Assembly: GCF_019857225.1 (NCBI RefSeq) | Contig: NZ_JAFJSY010000044.1 | Span: 31,086-95,085, forward strand | Direction: 5' to 3' | DNA from: Streptomyces plumbidurans | GTDB lineage: Bacteria; Actinomycetota; Actinomycetes; Streptomycetales; Streptomycetaceae | Length of the DNA: 64,000 nucleotides | Part shown: piece by piece, positions 1 through 8,027 of the stretch | Position numbering within the stretch: position 1 is the stretch's first letter | How the letters are laid out: each line of letters begins with the position of its first letter | Program-made: the position numbers and the translations under genes | Notes under the pieces: generated by a model | The model's input: only the letters and a program-made list of their open reading frames with translations | What the model was told of the DNA's origin: nothing | The model's database searches: none

Positions 1-1
1 C

Positions 2-277
2 GACGCCGGGCCCCTGTGGCGGGAGCTGACCCGGCTCCTGGACGACAGCGAAAACCCCAACGAGCTGGAGCGCGCCCAGGGCCGGTGCTTCACCGGCTGT
101 GCCCTCGCCGACTGGGCGGACGCCGACCGGGGCCTGGCGGACCTCCTGGCCGCGACCCGCGACTGGGACCACCTCGCCTACCTCACCTGCATCCTCACCG
201 AACTCCGGGAGAGCCCCGGCGCCGACCGGGAGCGCATCGGCCACTATCTGACAGCGGTCACCGAGGTCGAAAACTGA
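2..277 (+). CDS. C-terminal part of an unrecognised protein
   Basis: An open frame runs in from the left edge and stops at TGA 275-277, giving the last 91 residues (ends AVTEVEN). It is acidic and probably helical, with repeated short blocks (LLDDSENPNELERAQG, DADRGLADLLAATRDW) that resemble helical-repeat or HEAT-like proteins. The start lies outside the window. I do not recognise the family and propose no function. Codon use is normal for the region. Confidence 0.6.
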   Translation, partial: DAGPLWRELTRLLDDSENPNELERAQGRCFTGCALADWADADRGLADLLAATRDWDHLAYLTCILTELRESPGADRERIGHYLTAVTEVEN

Positions 278-394
278 CCAGTCCGGATCAGTCGGTCGGC
301 ATTTCGCATATCACTCTGCCCCCTCAACCCACCGTTCCCGTTCGATTACAGTGCTGAGCTGTCATGGTCGGGCGGTGCCGGAGGGGAGGTCTTG

Positions 395-1510
395 GTGGAC
401 GTGACGACCGGGGCCGTCTGGGGCCGTGTCGAGCAGCAGGACTTCCGGAGCCGGGTGCGCGGAACCCTGCTGGGATCCGCCCTCGGCGACGCGCTGGGAG
501 CGCCCGTCGACGGGCTGCTCTTCGACGAGATCAGAGAGGCCTACGGCGCCGAGGGCGTCGTCGATCTCGCCTTCGCGTACGGCAGACGCGGCGCTGTGAC
601 CCATCTCACGCAGCTCACCCTGTTCAGCGTGGACGGGCTGATACGCGCCCAGGTCCGCCGCGACACCGGCGCCTGGCATCCGCCGACCGATCTGCACCGG
701 GCGTATCTGCGCTGGGCGGCCACCCAGCGCGACTGGGGGCCCGACGAACGCCGCAAGGACGACGGCTGGCTGGCGCGCGAGGAGTGGCTCTACGCCCGCC
801 GGGACCCCGCCCGCTGCCTGCTGCTCGGCTTCGGCGACGAGACCATGGGGACGCTGGACGTGCCCAAGAACCCCGGCGAGGTCGGGCCCGAGGCGGTCGC
901 CCGTTCCGCGCCCTTCGGGCTGCTGGTCGGCTGGGAGCCGCAGCTGGTGGTGCAGCTCGCGGTGGAGTGCGCGGCGCAGACCCACGGGCATCCCATGGGC
1001 TATCTCTCGGCGGGGGCGTACGCCGTGATCGTGCACGCCCTGGCCCGCGGCGAGAGCCTCGACGGCGCCGTGCAGCGGGCGCTCGCGCTGCTCGCCGCGC
1101 GGCCCGGGCACCAGTCGGTCGGGGCCGCGCTGCAGCACGCGCTCGGCGCGGTCCGGCAGGGCATGCCCACGCCGGCCCGGGTGGCCGAGCTGGCGGGGGA
1201 CGGCACGGCGGAGGGCGTGCTGGCCGCCGCCGTGTATTGCGCGCTGGTGGGCGAGGACGTCCGGCACGGTCTGTGCCTCGCCGTGAACCACGACGGCCCG
1301 TCCGGCGTGACGGCCTGCCTGACCGGCGGACTGCTCGGCGCCCTGCACGGCGAGACGGCCCTGCCGCCGGGCTGGCTGGCCGAACTGGAGGGCCGCCCCA
1401 CACTCCTGGAACTGGCCGACGACTTCGCCATGGAGATGACCCAGGGCCCGGCGCTGCACGGCCCCGCGGGTTCGGCGCCGGGCTGGCTCGCCAGGTATCC
1501 CCGCGCCTGA
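395..1510 (+). CDS. ADP-ribosylglycohydrolase-like protein, probably a pseudoenzyme
   Basis: A 371-residue protein with the ADP-ribosylglycohydrolase (DraG/ARH) fold. The N-terminal GSALGDALGAP motif lies near residue 30, followed by LTLFSVDGLIRAQ. In active family members the block before TLF reads DDTQM and the C-terminal block reads GGDTDT. Here they read THLTQL and NHDGPSG, so several metal-ligand aspartates appear to be missing. I infer weak or no hydrolase activity. The start is chosen at GTG 395 because the strong ribosome site GGAGGGGAGG (380-389) is too close to TTG 392; GTG 401 is also possible. The 3' end is the seed of the tandem repeat that follows. Confidence 0.8.
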   Translation: MDVTTGAVWGRVEQQDFRSRVRGTLLGSALGDALGAPVDGLLFDEIREAYGAEGVVDLAFAYGRRGAVTHLTQLTLFSVDGLIRAQVRRDTGAWHPPTDLHRAYLRWAATQRDWGPDERRKDDGWLAREEWLYARRDPARCLLLGFGDETMGTLDVPKNPGEVGPEAVARSAPFGLLVGWEPQLVVQLAVECAAQTHGHPMGYLSAGAYAVIVHALARGESLDGAVQRALALLAARPGHQSVGAALQHALGAVRQGMPTPARVAELAGDGTAEGVLAAAVYCALVGEDVRHGLCLAVNHDGPSGVTACLTGGLLGALHGETALPPGWLAELEGRPTLLELADDFAMEMTQGPALHGPAGSAPGWLARYPRA

Positions 1511-2240
1511 CGGCGCCTCGCTCCCGGACTACGGCGCGTTGCCCGCAGACCCTACGGCGCCTCGCTCCCGGACCCTACGGCGCCTTGCGCGCGGCCTCCT
1601 CGGCGACCTGCTCCAGCCGGGCGCGGTACTGCTTCCACCACTCCGCGTCGTCCGACGGCAGGCTGGAGTTGTCTCGCGCTGTATGGCCCCGCGGGGTCGG
1701 CGCCGGGTCGGCTCACCAGGTATCCCCGCGCCTGACGGCGCCTCGCTCCCGGACCCTACGGCGCCTTGCGCGCGGCCTCCTCGGCGACCTGCTCCAGCCG
1801 GTCGCGGTACTGCTTCCACCACTCCGCGTCGTCCGACGGCAGGCTGGAGTTGTCTCGCGCTGTATGGCCCCGCGGGGTCGGCGCCGGGTCGGCTCACCAG
1901 GTATCCCCGCGCCTGACCGCTGCCCTACGGCGCCTCGCTCCCGGACCCTACGGCGCCTTGCGCGCGGCCTCCTCGGCGACCTGCTCCAGCCGGTCGCGGT
2001 ACTGCTTCCACCACTCCGCGTCGTCCGACGGCAGGCTGGAGTTGTCTCGCGCTGTATGGCCCCGCGGGGTCGGCGCCGGGTCGGCTCACCAGGTATCCCC
2101 GCGCCTGACCGCTGCCCTACGGCGCCTCGCTCCCGGACCCTACGGCGCCTTGCGCGCGGCCTCCTCGGCGACCTGCTCCAGCCGGTCGCGGTACTGCTTC
2201 CACCACTCCGCGTCGTCCGACGGCAGGCTGGAGTTGTCCT
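1451..2240. repeat. Tandem array of 181/192-bp units made from two gene ends
   Basis: A block beginning TACGGCGCCTTGCGCG starts at 1576, 1757, 1949 and 2141, giving periods of 181, 192 and 192 bp. Each unit holds about 100 bp copied from the end of the DUF664 pseudogene on the minus strand and about 60 bp copied from the 3' end of the glycohydrolase gene, which is repeated after its original copy at 1451-1510. The last two units carry an 11-bp insertion, a partial copy of CTACGGCGCC. Copies are almost identical, so the amplification looks recent. Long plus-strand ORFs through the array are by-products. Confidence 0.9.
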
Positions 2241-2612
2241 CCCGCATCCCCACCGCGCCGTCGATCGTCTCGCGCAGGATGTCGGCGTGCCACCACGACA
2301 CCCTGCCGGCCGGTGTCCAGGGGCAGCGCCTCGACAGTCACGTGCGCGTGGCCCACACCCTGCGACAGCGGTCGGCGATGTGCTTGCGCGACTGGTCGGC
2401 GGTGGCCCACATGTCGCGTCGGGGTCCTCGGCGTATGCCTCCGCGGCCCATGGGCTCGGCTCTGGAGGGACGCCCGAACGTGTCGCCCAGGTAGCCCAGT
2501 TCTACGAAGGTCACATGCTTGACCAGACCCAGCAGATTGGTGCAGCGGACCTCAAGCCGACCTCCTCCGCCATCTGCAGGACGCCCGCGGTGCGCTGCTG
2601 TGGAAGCTCGGT
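2140..2612 (-). pseudogene. Scrambled DUF664/DinB-superfamily pseudogene
   Basis: On the minus strand pieces of a DinB-like DUF664 protein occur in the right order but different frames: TNLLGLVKHVTFVELGYLGD, a PWAAEAYAEDPDA segment in a shifted frame, DMWATADQSRKHIADRCRRV, then after a gap WWHADILRETIDGAVGMRED through the C-terminus RKAP-stop (TAG at 2142-2140). The stretch normally lying between the WW and HADI motifs is deleted. The N-terminal family segment DLLRHLQDARGALLWKL reads on the opposite (plus) strand at about 2550-2612, so that end is inverted. At least two frameshifts, one deletion and one inversion make this a dead gene. Its C-terminal portion is what was tandemly copied leftwards. 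Confidence 0.8.
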
Positions 2613-2702
2613 CGGTGTCATACGGCCAGTCTGCACGTCTGCACGCAGAAGAGCCCGGGCCGCATGTCACGGCCCGGGCCCTCGCGCACTGCTGACGATG
2701 CG

Positions 2703-4277
2703 TCAGTCCTTTACTGCCGTACGCCCGGTGACGTCCTCCACCTCGCCCGCCGGAGCCGGTACGGCGACCGCCGCGCTGTCGTCGTCCGTGTTGATCCTCT
2801 CGATGACCCCCAGCCGGTCGGGGGTGTCCTCCGGCTTCAGATAGCCGACCAGGATGTACAGCACCAGGGAGACGGCCAGCGGGATCGACACCTGGTACTG
2901 GAGCGGGACGCCGCCGTCGACGTTCCAGCTGATCGGGTAGTTGACCAGCCAGAAGGCCAGCAGGCCCATCGCCCAGCTGACGAGCGCGGCCGTCGGGCCG
3001 GAGCGCCTGAACTGGCGCAGCAGGCCCAGCATCATCGGGATGGCGATCGGGCCCATCAGACCCGCCACCCACTTGATCACGACGGTGATGATGTCCTTGA
3101 AGGTCGGCGAGTTGACCTGCGTCGCCACCGCCATCGACAGACCGAGGAAGATCACCGTGGTCACCCGCGCCGCGATCAGACCGGAACGCTCGTTCCAGGC
3201 CCGCGCCGCGCGCGACACCACCGGCGCCACGTCGCGGGTGAAGACCGCCGCGATCGCGTTGGCGTCGGAGGAGCACATGGCCATCGTGTGGGAGAAGAAC
3301 CCGACGATCACCAGGCCCAACAGCCCGTGCGGCAGCAGCTGTTCGGTCATCAGGCCGTAGGAGTCGGAGCCGTCCGGCTTCTGCGCGTGCACCAGCAGCG
3401 GCGACATCCACATCGGGAAGAAGAGGACGACCGGCCAGACCAGCCACAGGATCGCGGACAGCCGCGCCGAGCGCTCGGCCTCACGGGCGCTGCCCGTCGC
3501 CATGTAGCGCTGGGCCTGGTTGAGCATGCCGCCGTTGTACTCGAAGAGCTTGATGAAGAGGAACGCCAGCAGGAAGACCGTGCCGTAGGGGCCCACCAGC
3601 GGCTTGTCGTGGCCGTGCAGGGCGGGCTGGTCGAAGGCGTCGAAGATGCCGATGCCCTTGTCGTTCAGCTTCAGCACCACCGCGACGAACATCGAGATGC
3701 CCGCGAGCAACTGGATGATGAACTGGCCCAGTTCGGTCAGCGCGTCCGCCCACAGGCCGCCGATGGTGCAGTAGACGGCGGTGATCGCGCCGGTGATCAG
3801 GATGCCCTGGTTGAGTGTGACGCCGGTGAAGACCGCGAGCAGCGTCGCGATCGCGGCCCACTTCGCGGCGACGTCCACGATCTTCAGCAGCATGCCCGAC
3901 CAGACCAGCGCCTGCTGGGTCTTGAGGTCGTAGCGGTTCTTCAGGTACTCCAGCGGCGAGGCCACATGGAGCCGTGAGCGCAGCCGGTTGATGCGTGGCG
4001 CGAACAGTTTCGAGCCGATGGCGATGCCCAGGGCGATCGGGAACGACCAGGTCACGAAGGACGTCACACCGTAGGTGTAGGCGATGCCCGCGTACCCCGT
4101 GAACAGGACCGCGCTGTAGCCCGACATGTGGTGGGAGATGCCGGACAGCCACCACGGCATCTTTCCGCCGGCCGTGAAGAAGTCGCTGACATTGCCCACT
4201 TGCTTGTGGGACCAGACGCCGATGGCCACCATCACGCCGAAGTAGCCGATGAGCACGGCCCAGTCGAGACTGTTCAT
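2703..4277 (-). CDS. Sodium:solute symporter (SSS family)
   Basis: A 524-residue polytopic membrane protein with the SSS signature layout: MNSLDWAVLIGYFGVMVAIGV as first helix, then FFTAGGKMPWWLSGISHH, and about 13-14 membrane spans. Family members import sugars, myo-inositol, pantothenate or organic acids with Na+. The sequence does not reveal the substrate, though residues after helix 1 resemble the sialic acid/glucose subgroup. The C-terminal 40 residues are hydrophilic and probably cytoplasmic. It is downstream of, but 227 bp from, the SDR on the same strand and has its own leader containing a short palindrome. The start MNSLDW is preceded by an AAGGGGGC-type ribosome site. Confidence 0.88.
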   Translation of the reverse strand: MNSLDWAVLIGYFGVMVAIGVWSHKQVGNVSDFFTAGGKMPWWLSGISHHMSGYSAVLFTGYAGIAYTYGVTSFVTWSFPIALGIAIGSKLFAPRINRLRSRLHVASPLEYLKNRYDLKTQQALVWSGMLLKIVDVAAKWAAIATLLAVFTGVTLNQGILITGAITAVYCTIGGLWADALTELGQFIIQLLAGISMFVAVVLKLNDKGIGIFDAFDQPALHGHDKPLVGPYGTVFLLAFLFIKLFEYNGGMLNQAQRYMATGSAREAERSARLSAILWLVWPVVLFFPMWMSPLLVHAQKPDGSDSYGLMTEQLLPHGLLGLVIVGFFSHTMAMCSSDANAIAAVFTRDVAPVVSRAARAWNERSGLIAARVTTVIFLGLSMAVATQVNSPTFKDIITVVIKWVAGLMGPIAIPMMLGLLRQFRRSGPTAALVSWAMGLLAFWLVNYPISWNVDGGVPLQYQVSIPLAVSLVLYILVGYLKPEDTPDRLGVIERINTDDDSAAVAVPAPAGEVEDVTGRTAVKD

Positions 4278-4463
4278 GAGCCCCCTTCCAGGGTCCGCCT
4301 TGTGAACCGCGCTCAGTTGGTTGGCACTTCGCCTGAGCGGGGTAGGGGCGAGGGAAGCCGGGAGAGGCCGCGAAGTGCCCGCTCATCGTGGGTGCGGTTG
4401 CGCGGACACGACAAGCGGACGTAGGGTCAAGAGCAAGTAAAGATGTTCGTCTTGTTGACCTCT

Positions 4464-4479
4464 GTTCACTCACATGAAC
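4464..4479. promoter_or_regulatory. Short palindrome in the symporter leader
   Basis: GTTCA-CTCACA-TGAAC is a perfect 5-bp-arm dyad in the 227-bp gap upstream of the symporter start (minus strand), next to AT-rich sequence (TTGTTGACC). The location fits an operator for an unlinked regulator. No binding protein is encoded beside it. Confidence 0.35.
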
Positions 4480-4504
4480 AACCGACGATGGTGGGGGCGT
4501 GGTC

Positions 4505-5290
4505 TCAGCGCATCAGCTCCCCGGCGTTGACCAGCAGCGACTGCCCCGTGATGGCCCGTGCCCGGTCCGACGCCAGGAACACCGCGGCGTCCGCCACGTC
4601 CCCGTCGGTCGCCAGGTCCGGCAGCGCCATCCGGCCGGTGAGTCGCTGCAGCACCTCGGGCTCGGGCACGCCCTCCGTGTGGGCCGTGAACTGGACGTAC
4701 GCCTGCACCGGCGGGCCCCACATCCAGCCGGGCAGCACGGTGTTGACCCGGATGCGGTGCGGGCCGAGCTCCCGGGCGAGGGAGTACATCGCACTGGTCA
4801 GCGCCCCCTTCGAGGCCGCGTACGCCGCCTGCCTGACCTGGCTGGGGGCGGCCACCGACGACTGCGTCCCGATGAACACCACCGAGCCCCCGCGCTCCTT
4901 GAGCGCCGGCAGACAGGCCCGGGTCATCCGCAGCGAACCCAGCAGGTTCACGTCGATCACCGACTGCCAGGTGGCGAAGTCCGCATCCTCGAGCCCGCCG
5001 AAGTAGCTGTCCCAGGCGGCCACATGGACGACCGCGTCGATCCGCCCGAACCGCTCCCGCGCCAGTTCCGCCAGCCGCTCGCACTGCGCCTCGTCCGTGA
5101 TGTCCGTCGGCCGGTACGCCGTGTGCGTCCCGTCCGGATCGATCTCGGCGGCGCTCTTGGCGAGGTTCGCCTCGGTGCGCGCCCCGAGCACGGCGTTCCC
5201 GCCGTCGCGTACGACGGCCGCCGCGACCTGGTGCCCGAGCCCCGCGCCGACCCCCGACACGACGACCGTCTTGCCCGCAAGCAGTGACAT
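4505..5290 (-). CDS. SDR-family oxidoreductase
   Basis: A 261-residue classical short-chain dehydrogenase/reductase. The Rossmann glycine motif reads SGVGAGLGHQV near residues 10-20, the acidic/basic cofactor loop follows, and the catalytic region contains IGTQSS and YAASKGAL (Tyr-Lys pair near residue 160), then PGWMWGPP and a C-terminal GQSLLVNAG. It should reduce or oxidise a small carbonyl/alcohol with NAD(P); the substrate is unknown. A longer frame exists upstream, but MSLLAGKTVVV at 5290 is the proper SDR start and has GGAGG about 9 nt before it. It is transcribed divergently from the 5376 gene across a shared palindrome, suggesting a common pathway. Confidence 0.88.
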   Translation of the reverse strand: MSLLAGKTVVVSGVGAGLGHQVAAAVVRDGGNAVLGARTEANLAKSAAEIDPDGTHTAYRPTDITDEAQCERLAELARERFGRIDAVVHVAAWDSYFGGLEDADFATWQSVIDVNLLGSLRMTRACLPALKERGGSVVFIGTQSSVAAPSQVRQAAYAASKGALTSAMYSLARELGPHRIRVNTVLPGWMWGPPVQAYVQFTAHTEGVPEPEVLQRLTGRMALPDLATDGDVADAAVFLASDRARAITGQSLLVNAGELMR

Positions 5291-5321
5291 GACCGACCTC
5301 CGCACTGACCCTGGCGCATTG

Positions 5322-5338
5322 TCTGACGGGGCGTCAGA
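5322..5338. promoter_or_regulatory. Operator-like palindrome between divergent genes
   Basis: TCTGAC-GGGGC-GTCAGA is a perfect 6-bp-arm dyad centred in the 85-bp gap between the SDR (minus) and the 281-residue gene (plus). TetR-family repressors commonly bind sites of this type. No regulator gene is adjacent, so the cognate protein would act from elsewhere. Confidence 0.6.
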
Positions 5339-5375
5339 GTATGGGCGAGCGGCCGACGAAGGAAGGGGAACGCCC

Positions 5376-6221
5376 ATGTCCGACGAGAGCGGCACCCGCA
5401 GCGGGACGTACGCCGAACTGGCCGCGGTGGGGCCCTACGAGGTCCGTCCGGGCCACGCCCTGATCACCATGGTGGAGCCCCACCCCGGCCATGAGTACGC
5501 GTACAACCGCTGGTACGAGGACGACCACTACTACGCCGGCGCGATGGCCATGCCCTGGATGTTCGCCGGGCGCCGCTGGGTGGCGACCCGGGACCTCCAA
5601 CTCCTGCGCTACCCCGAGAAGTCGGCGATCGCCCAGCCGGTCACCGCGGGCTGCTACCTCTCGACGTACTGGATCACCGACGGCCGCTACGACGACCACA
5701 TGAGGTGGACCGTCGCCATCAACAAGCGCCTCAACCGCGACGCCCGGGTCTATCAGGACCGTACGCATGTCTTCACGGCGTTCCAGGACCACGAGGCGAC
5801 GGTCTACCGGGACGGGGCCGCGGGGCCGCGCGACGTCCACGCCCTCGACCATCCCTACGCGGGGCTGGTCGTCGAGGTGATCGACGCCGAATCTGCCGAG
5901 CAGCGCGGGGAGTTGCTCGAATGGCTGCGCTCACGGCATCTGCCGAAGCGGGTGGCGGGCTCACCGGCCGCGATGGTGACCGTCTTCCGGCCCACCCCAC
6001 TGCCGGGCGACCGCATGACCTATGTCAAGCAGGTCGACGGCGTGGACACCAGGCTGACCCTGCTGTGGTTTCTGCAGGCGGATCCGCGGGAGTGCTGGGA
6101 GGCGTACTTCGCGGACCTGGATGCGCCGGTGCGGGAGGCGGGGCTGGGGAGGGTGGAACTGGTGGCGCCGTTCGTCCCGACGGTGCCGGGCACGGACACG
6201 TACGTCGACCGGCTGAGGTAG
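5376..6221 (+). CDS. Protein of unknown function, two-repeat alpha/beta
   Basis: A 281-residue soluble protein. The segments VRPGHALITMVEPHPGHEYA and HPYAGLVVEVIDAESAEQRG begin two similar halves, and a third block (RLTLLWFLQADPRECWEAYF) closes the protein. This pattern resembles dimeric alpha/beta-barrel (ferredoxin-like) proteins such as EthD or ABM domains, but I cannot assign a family. Aromatic-rich stretches (YNRWYEDDHYYAGAM) suggest a hydrophobic ligand. The start at 5376 follows GAAGGAAGGGGAA; longer upstream frames lie inside the SDR. Its divergent pairing with the SDR through one palindrome suggests joint catabolism or modification of the same compound. Confidence 0.75.
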   Translation: MSDESGTRSGTYAELAAVGPYEVRPGHALITMVEPHPGHEYAYNRWYEDDHYYAGAMAMPWMFAGRRWVATRDLQLLRYPEKSAIAQPVTAGCYLSTYWITDGRYDDHMRWTVAINKRLNRDARVYQDRTHVFTAFQDHEATVYRDGAAGPRDVHALDHPYAGLVVEVIDAESAEQRGELLEWLRSRHLPKRVAGSPAAMVTVFRPTPLPGDRMTYVKQVDGVDTRLTLLWFLQADPRECWEAYFADLDAPVREAGLGRVELVAPFVPTVPGTDTYVDRLR

Positions 6222-6389
6222 GGGCGGTTCAGCCGCGTCCGGGCACAAGCCGAGCCCCCTCGGCAAGGACGGCGAACTGGTCGAGAGGGCTCTTCATGTG
6301 CTGCTTGTGAAGCGGTGCTGCCTATGTAGCTGTGGTGCTTGTGAAGTTGTGGAGACTGAACTCGGCCGAGGATCAGGAAGATCCTCCCC

Positions 6390-6581
6390 TCACGCCTTGA
6401 TCGAGCCGACGAAGGTGTTCCACGCGTCGGCCGGGAAGGCCAGTACGGGACCCTCCGGAACCTTGGAGTCCCGGACGGCCATGGCCGCGCGGACCGGTGA
6501 CTTGATCTCGACGCACGCGCCGTTGCCGGTGGAGTACGAGGACTTGGTCCATGTCCGCGTGGCGCCCTGACGAATTGCCAT
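6390..6581 (-). CDS. scr2: DUF397 protein, Scr2-like partner of the XRE regulator
   Basis: A 63-residue DUF397 protein with the hallmark segments TWTKSSYSTGNGACVEI, VRDSKVPEGPVLAF and AWNTFV. These small proteins sit beside XRE/DUF5753 regulators in actinomycetes and act as their partners. The order here (XRE, DUF397, GPP34, D-Ala carboxypeptidase) matches, from memory, S. coelicolor SCO4441/SCO4442 (Scr1/Scr2), described as a strong activator of antibiotic production. The start at 6581 is preceded by GGAG with a 5-nt spacer; an upstream extension of the frame lacks such a site. It lies 213 bp downstream of scr1. Confidence 0.87.
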   Translation of the reverse strand: MAIRQGATRTWTKSSYSTGNGACVEIKSPVRAAMAVRDSKVPEGPVLAFPADAWNTFVGSIKA

Positions 6582-6794
6582 TTTTGCTCCGAATTGCCAG
6601 TTGTGAGTTGCTGTCACCGCACACCGGATCCGGCTCCGGACCCACAGCGCGGTTTGCGCCAACCTCTGGTGTGTGGTGGCGTGATCGACGCTACTCGCCA
6701 ACCCCGGCGTACGAAGTGACCATTCACTCGACCGGGTGGCATATTCCAGATGAGTCTTCCAGTACTGCCTATGGAAGGTGTACTGTGCTTCGCT

Positions 6795-7652
6795 TCAGCG
6801 GGCGTACTCCTTCGCGATGTCCGCGATGAACTGCCGTGACTGGTCCGGATTCAGGGCCTGGGCGCGCAGATGCTCGTACATCACGCTGTACTTCTGCACG
6901 TCGTTGGCCTTCTCCAGATACAGGTCGCTCGTGACGCCCTCGATGTAGACGACGCTGGAGTCGGCCGCGTCGGGGAACTCCAGGATCGCGTACTGGCCGT
7001 TGAGGCCGGGATGCGCGCCCATGTCGAAGGGGATGACCTGCACGGTGACGTGCGGCAGCTGGGAGTGCTCGACGAGCTGCTCCAACTGGTCGCGCATCAG
7101 GGAGCGGTTGCCCACCACACGGCGCAGGGCGGCCTCGTCCATCACCGTCCACAGCCGCAGCGGGTTGTCGGGGGCGGTGATTCGTTCCTGCCGGCGCAGC
7201 CGCACCTGGACGCGCTTCTCGATGTCGGTGGCCGCGGTCTCGGGGAGCGCCCCCGTGATCAGGGCCTCCGCGTACTGCCTGGTCTGCAGCAGACCGGGGA
7301 CCACCTGGGGGTCGTAGACCCTGAGGCTCGCCGCGTCCGTCTCCAGGCCGATGTACACGCTGTAGGGGATGTCGCCGAAGGAGTGCCACCAGCCCTGCTG
7401 GCGCGAGTCCTTGGCCATCTGCATCAGCGAGTCGACGATGCGGTGGTCCTCCACCTCGTAGACGCCGCACAGGTCGCGCACGTCACGCTGGCTGATACTG
7501 CGCCGGCCGTTCTCGAGGCGGCTGATCTTCGACTGCGACACCAGCAGCCGCTCCGCCACTTCCTCGGCCGTCATGCCCTTGAGCTCACGGAGCCTGCGCA
7601 GCTCCTGGCCCAGCCGGCGTCGCCTGACGGTGGGATTGACATTGGACGCCAC
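6795..7652 (-). CDS. scr1: XRE-family regulator with DUF5753 domain, Scr1-like
   Basis: A 285-residue regulator. The Cro/CI helix-turn-helix covers about residues 10-65 (LGQELRRLRELKGMTAEEVA, SQSKISRLENGRR), followed by the DUF5753 sensor domain (YDPQVVPGLLQTRQYAEAL, ERITAPDNPLRLWTVMDEAAL, PHVTVQVIPFDMGAHPGLNG). It is paired with the DUF397 gene downstream. The GTG start at 7652 has GGAGGTG eight bases before it. Family knowledge: such pairs control differentiation and secondary metabolism. The ortholog assignment to SCO4441 rests on gene order, not on a search. Confidence 0.88.
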   Translation of the reverse strand: MASNVNPTVRRRRLGQELRRLRELKGMTAEEVAERLLVSQSKISRLENGRRSISQRDVRDLCGVYEVEDHRIVDSLMQMAKDSRQQGWWHSFGDIPYSVYIGLETDAASLRVYDPQVVPGLLQTRQYAEALITGALPETAATDIEKRVQVRLRRQERITAPDNPLRLWTVMDEAALRRVVGNRSLMRDQLEQLVEHSQLPHVTVQVIPFDMGAHPGLNGQYAILEFPDAADSSVVYIEGVTSDLYLEKANDVQKYSVMYEHLRAQALNPDQSRQFIADIAKEYAR

Positions 7653-8027
7653 GGGACGTGCACCTCCGGCTGCGTGACTCGACTTGCCACTTTGCGTATC
7701 TGCTGTTGAGCAGACTGCCACCAAGGTGCTCCGTGCCGCTGGCAAACGGATGGATATGCGCTGCATACGCGCCAGTTGGCCGCCGGAGCGACATGCGGCC
7801 GCGCGGGACGGCGGACCGCTGCGGCCCTCCGTGGGGACGGATGGGCACAGCGGTTCCGCCGCCCCGCGCGGACCAGCGGCTCCCGTACCGGACTTGGGGA
7901 CTTGCCTGTTCAGGCTCGGTGCGGCGCTCGGCAATGCGTGGTGCTGCGTGGTGCTGCGTGGTGCTGCGGTTGTGCACGTACGTGCCCGTACGCGTGCGGT
8001 TTCGTGCTGCCCGTCGTGGTGCGCGGC
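7653..8027. other. 375-bp gap upstream of scr1
   Basis: No credible gene lies here. It contains an inverted repeat TCTGCT-GTTG-AGCAGA at 7699-7714, about 47 bp before the scr1 start, which could be an autoregulatory site. It also holds three exact copies of a 10-bp unit TGCGTGGTGC at 7935-7964 followed by GTGCACGTACGTGCCCGTACG. ORFs crossing the gap have no ribosome sites and atypical composition. Confidence 0.5.

Noticed and set aside
1576..2240. Possible CRISPR array
   Set aside because: Units of 181-192 bp are contiguous copies without unique spacers; they are tandem duplications of gene ends. The other tandem repeats in the window also lack unique spacers, and no cas genes are present.
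364..2844. 826-codon plus-strand ORF through the tandem array
   Set aside because: It exists only because the repeat units keep the frame open. The first half is an alternative frame of the glycohydrolase gene, and the rest has no protein-family signal.
2664..3977. 437-codon ORF antisense to the symporter
   Set aside because: Composition (His/Arg/Asp-rich) is typical of antisense frames in high-GC DNA, and the symporter on the other strand has full family motifs.
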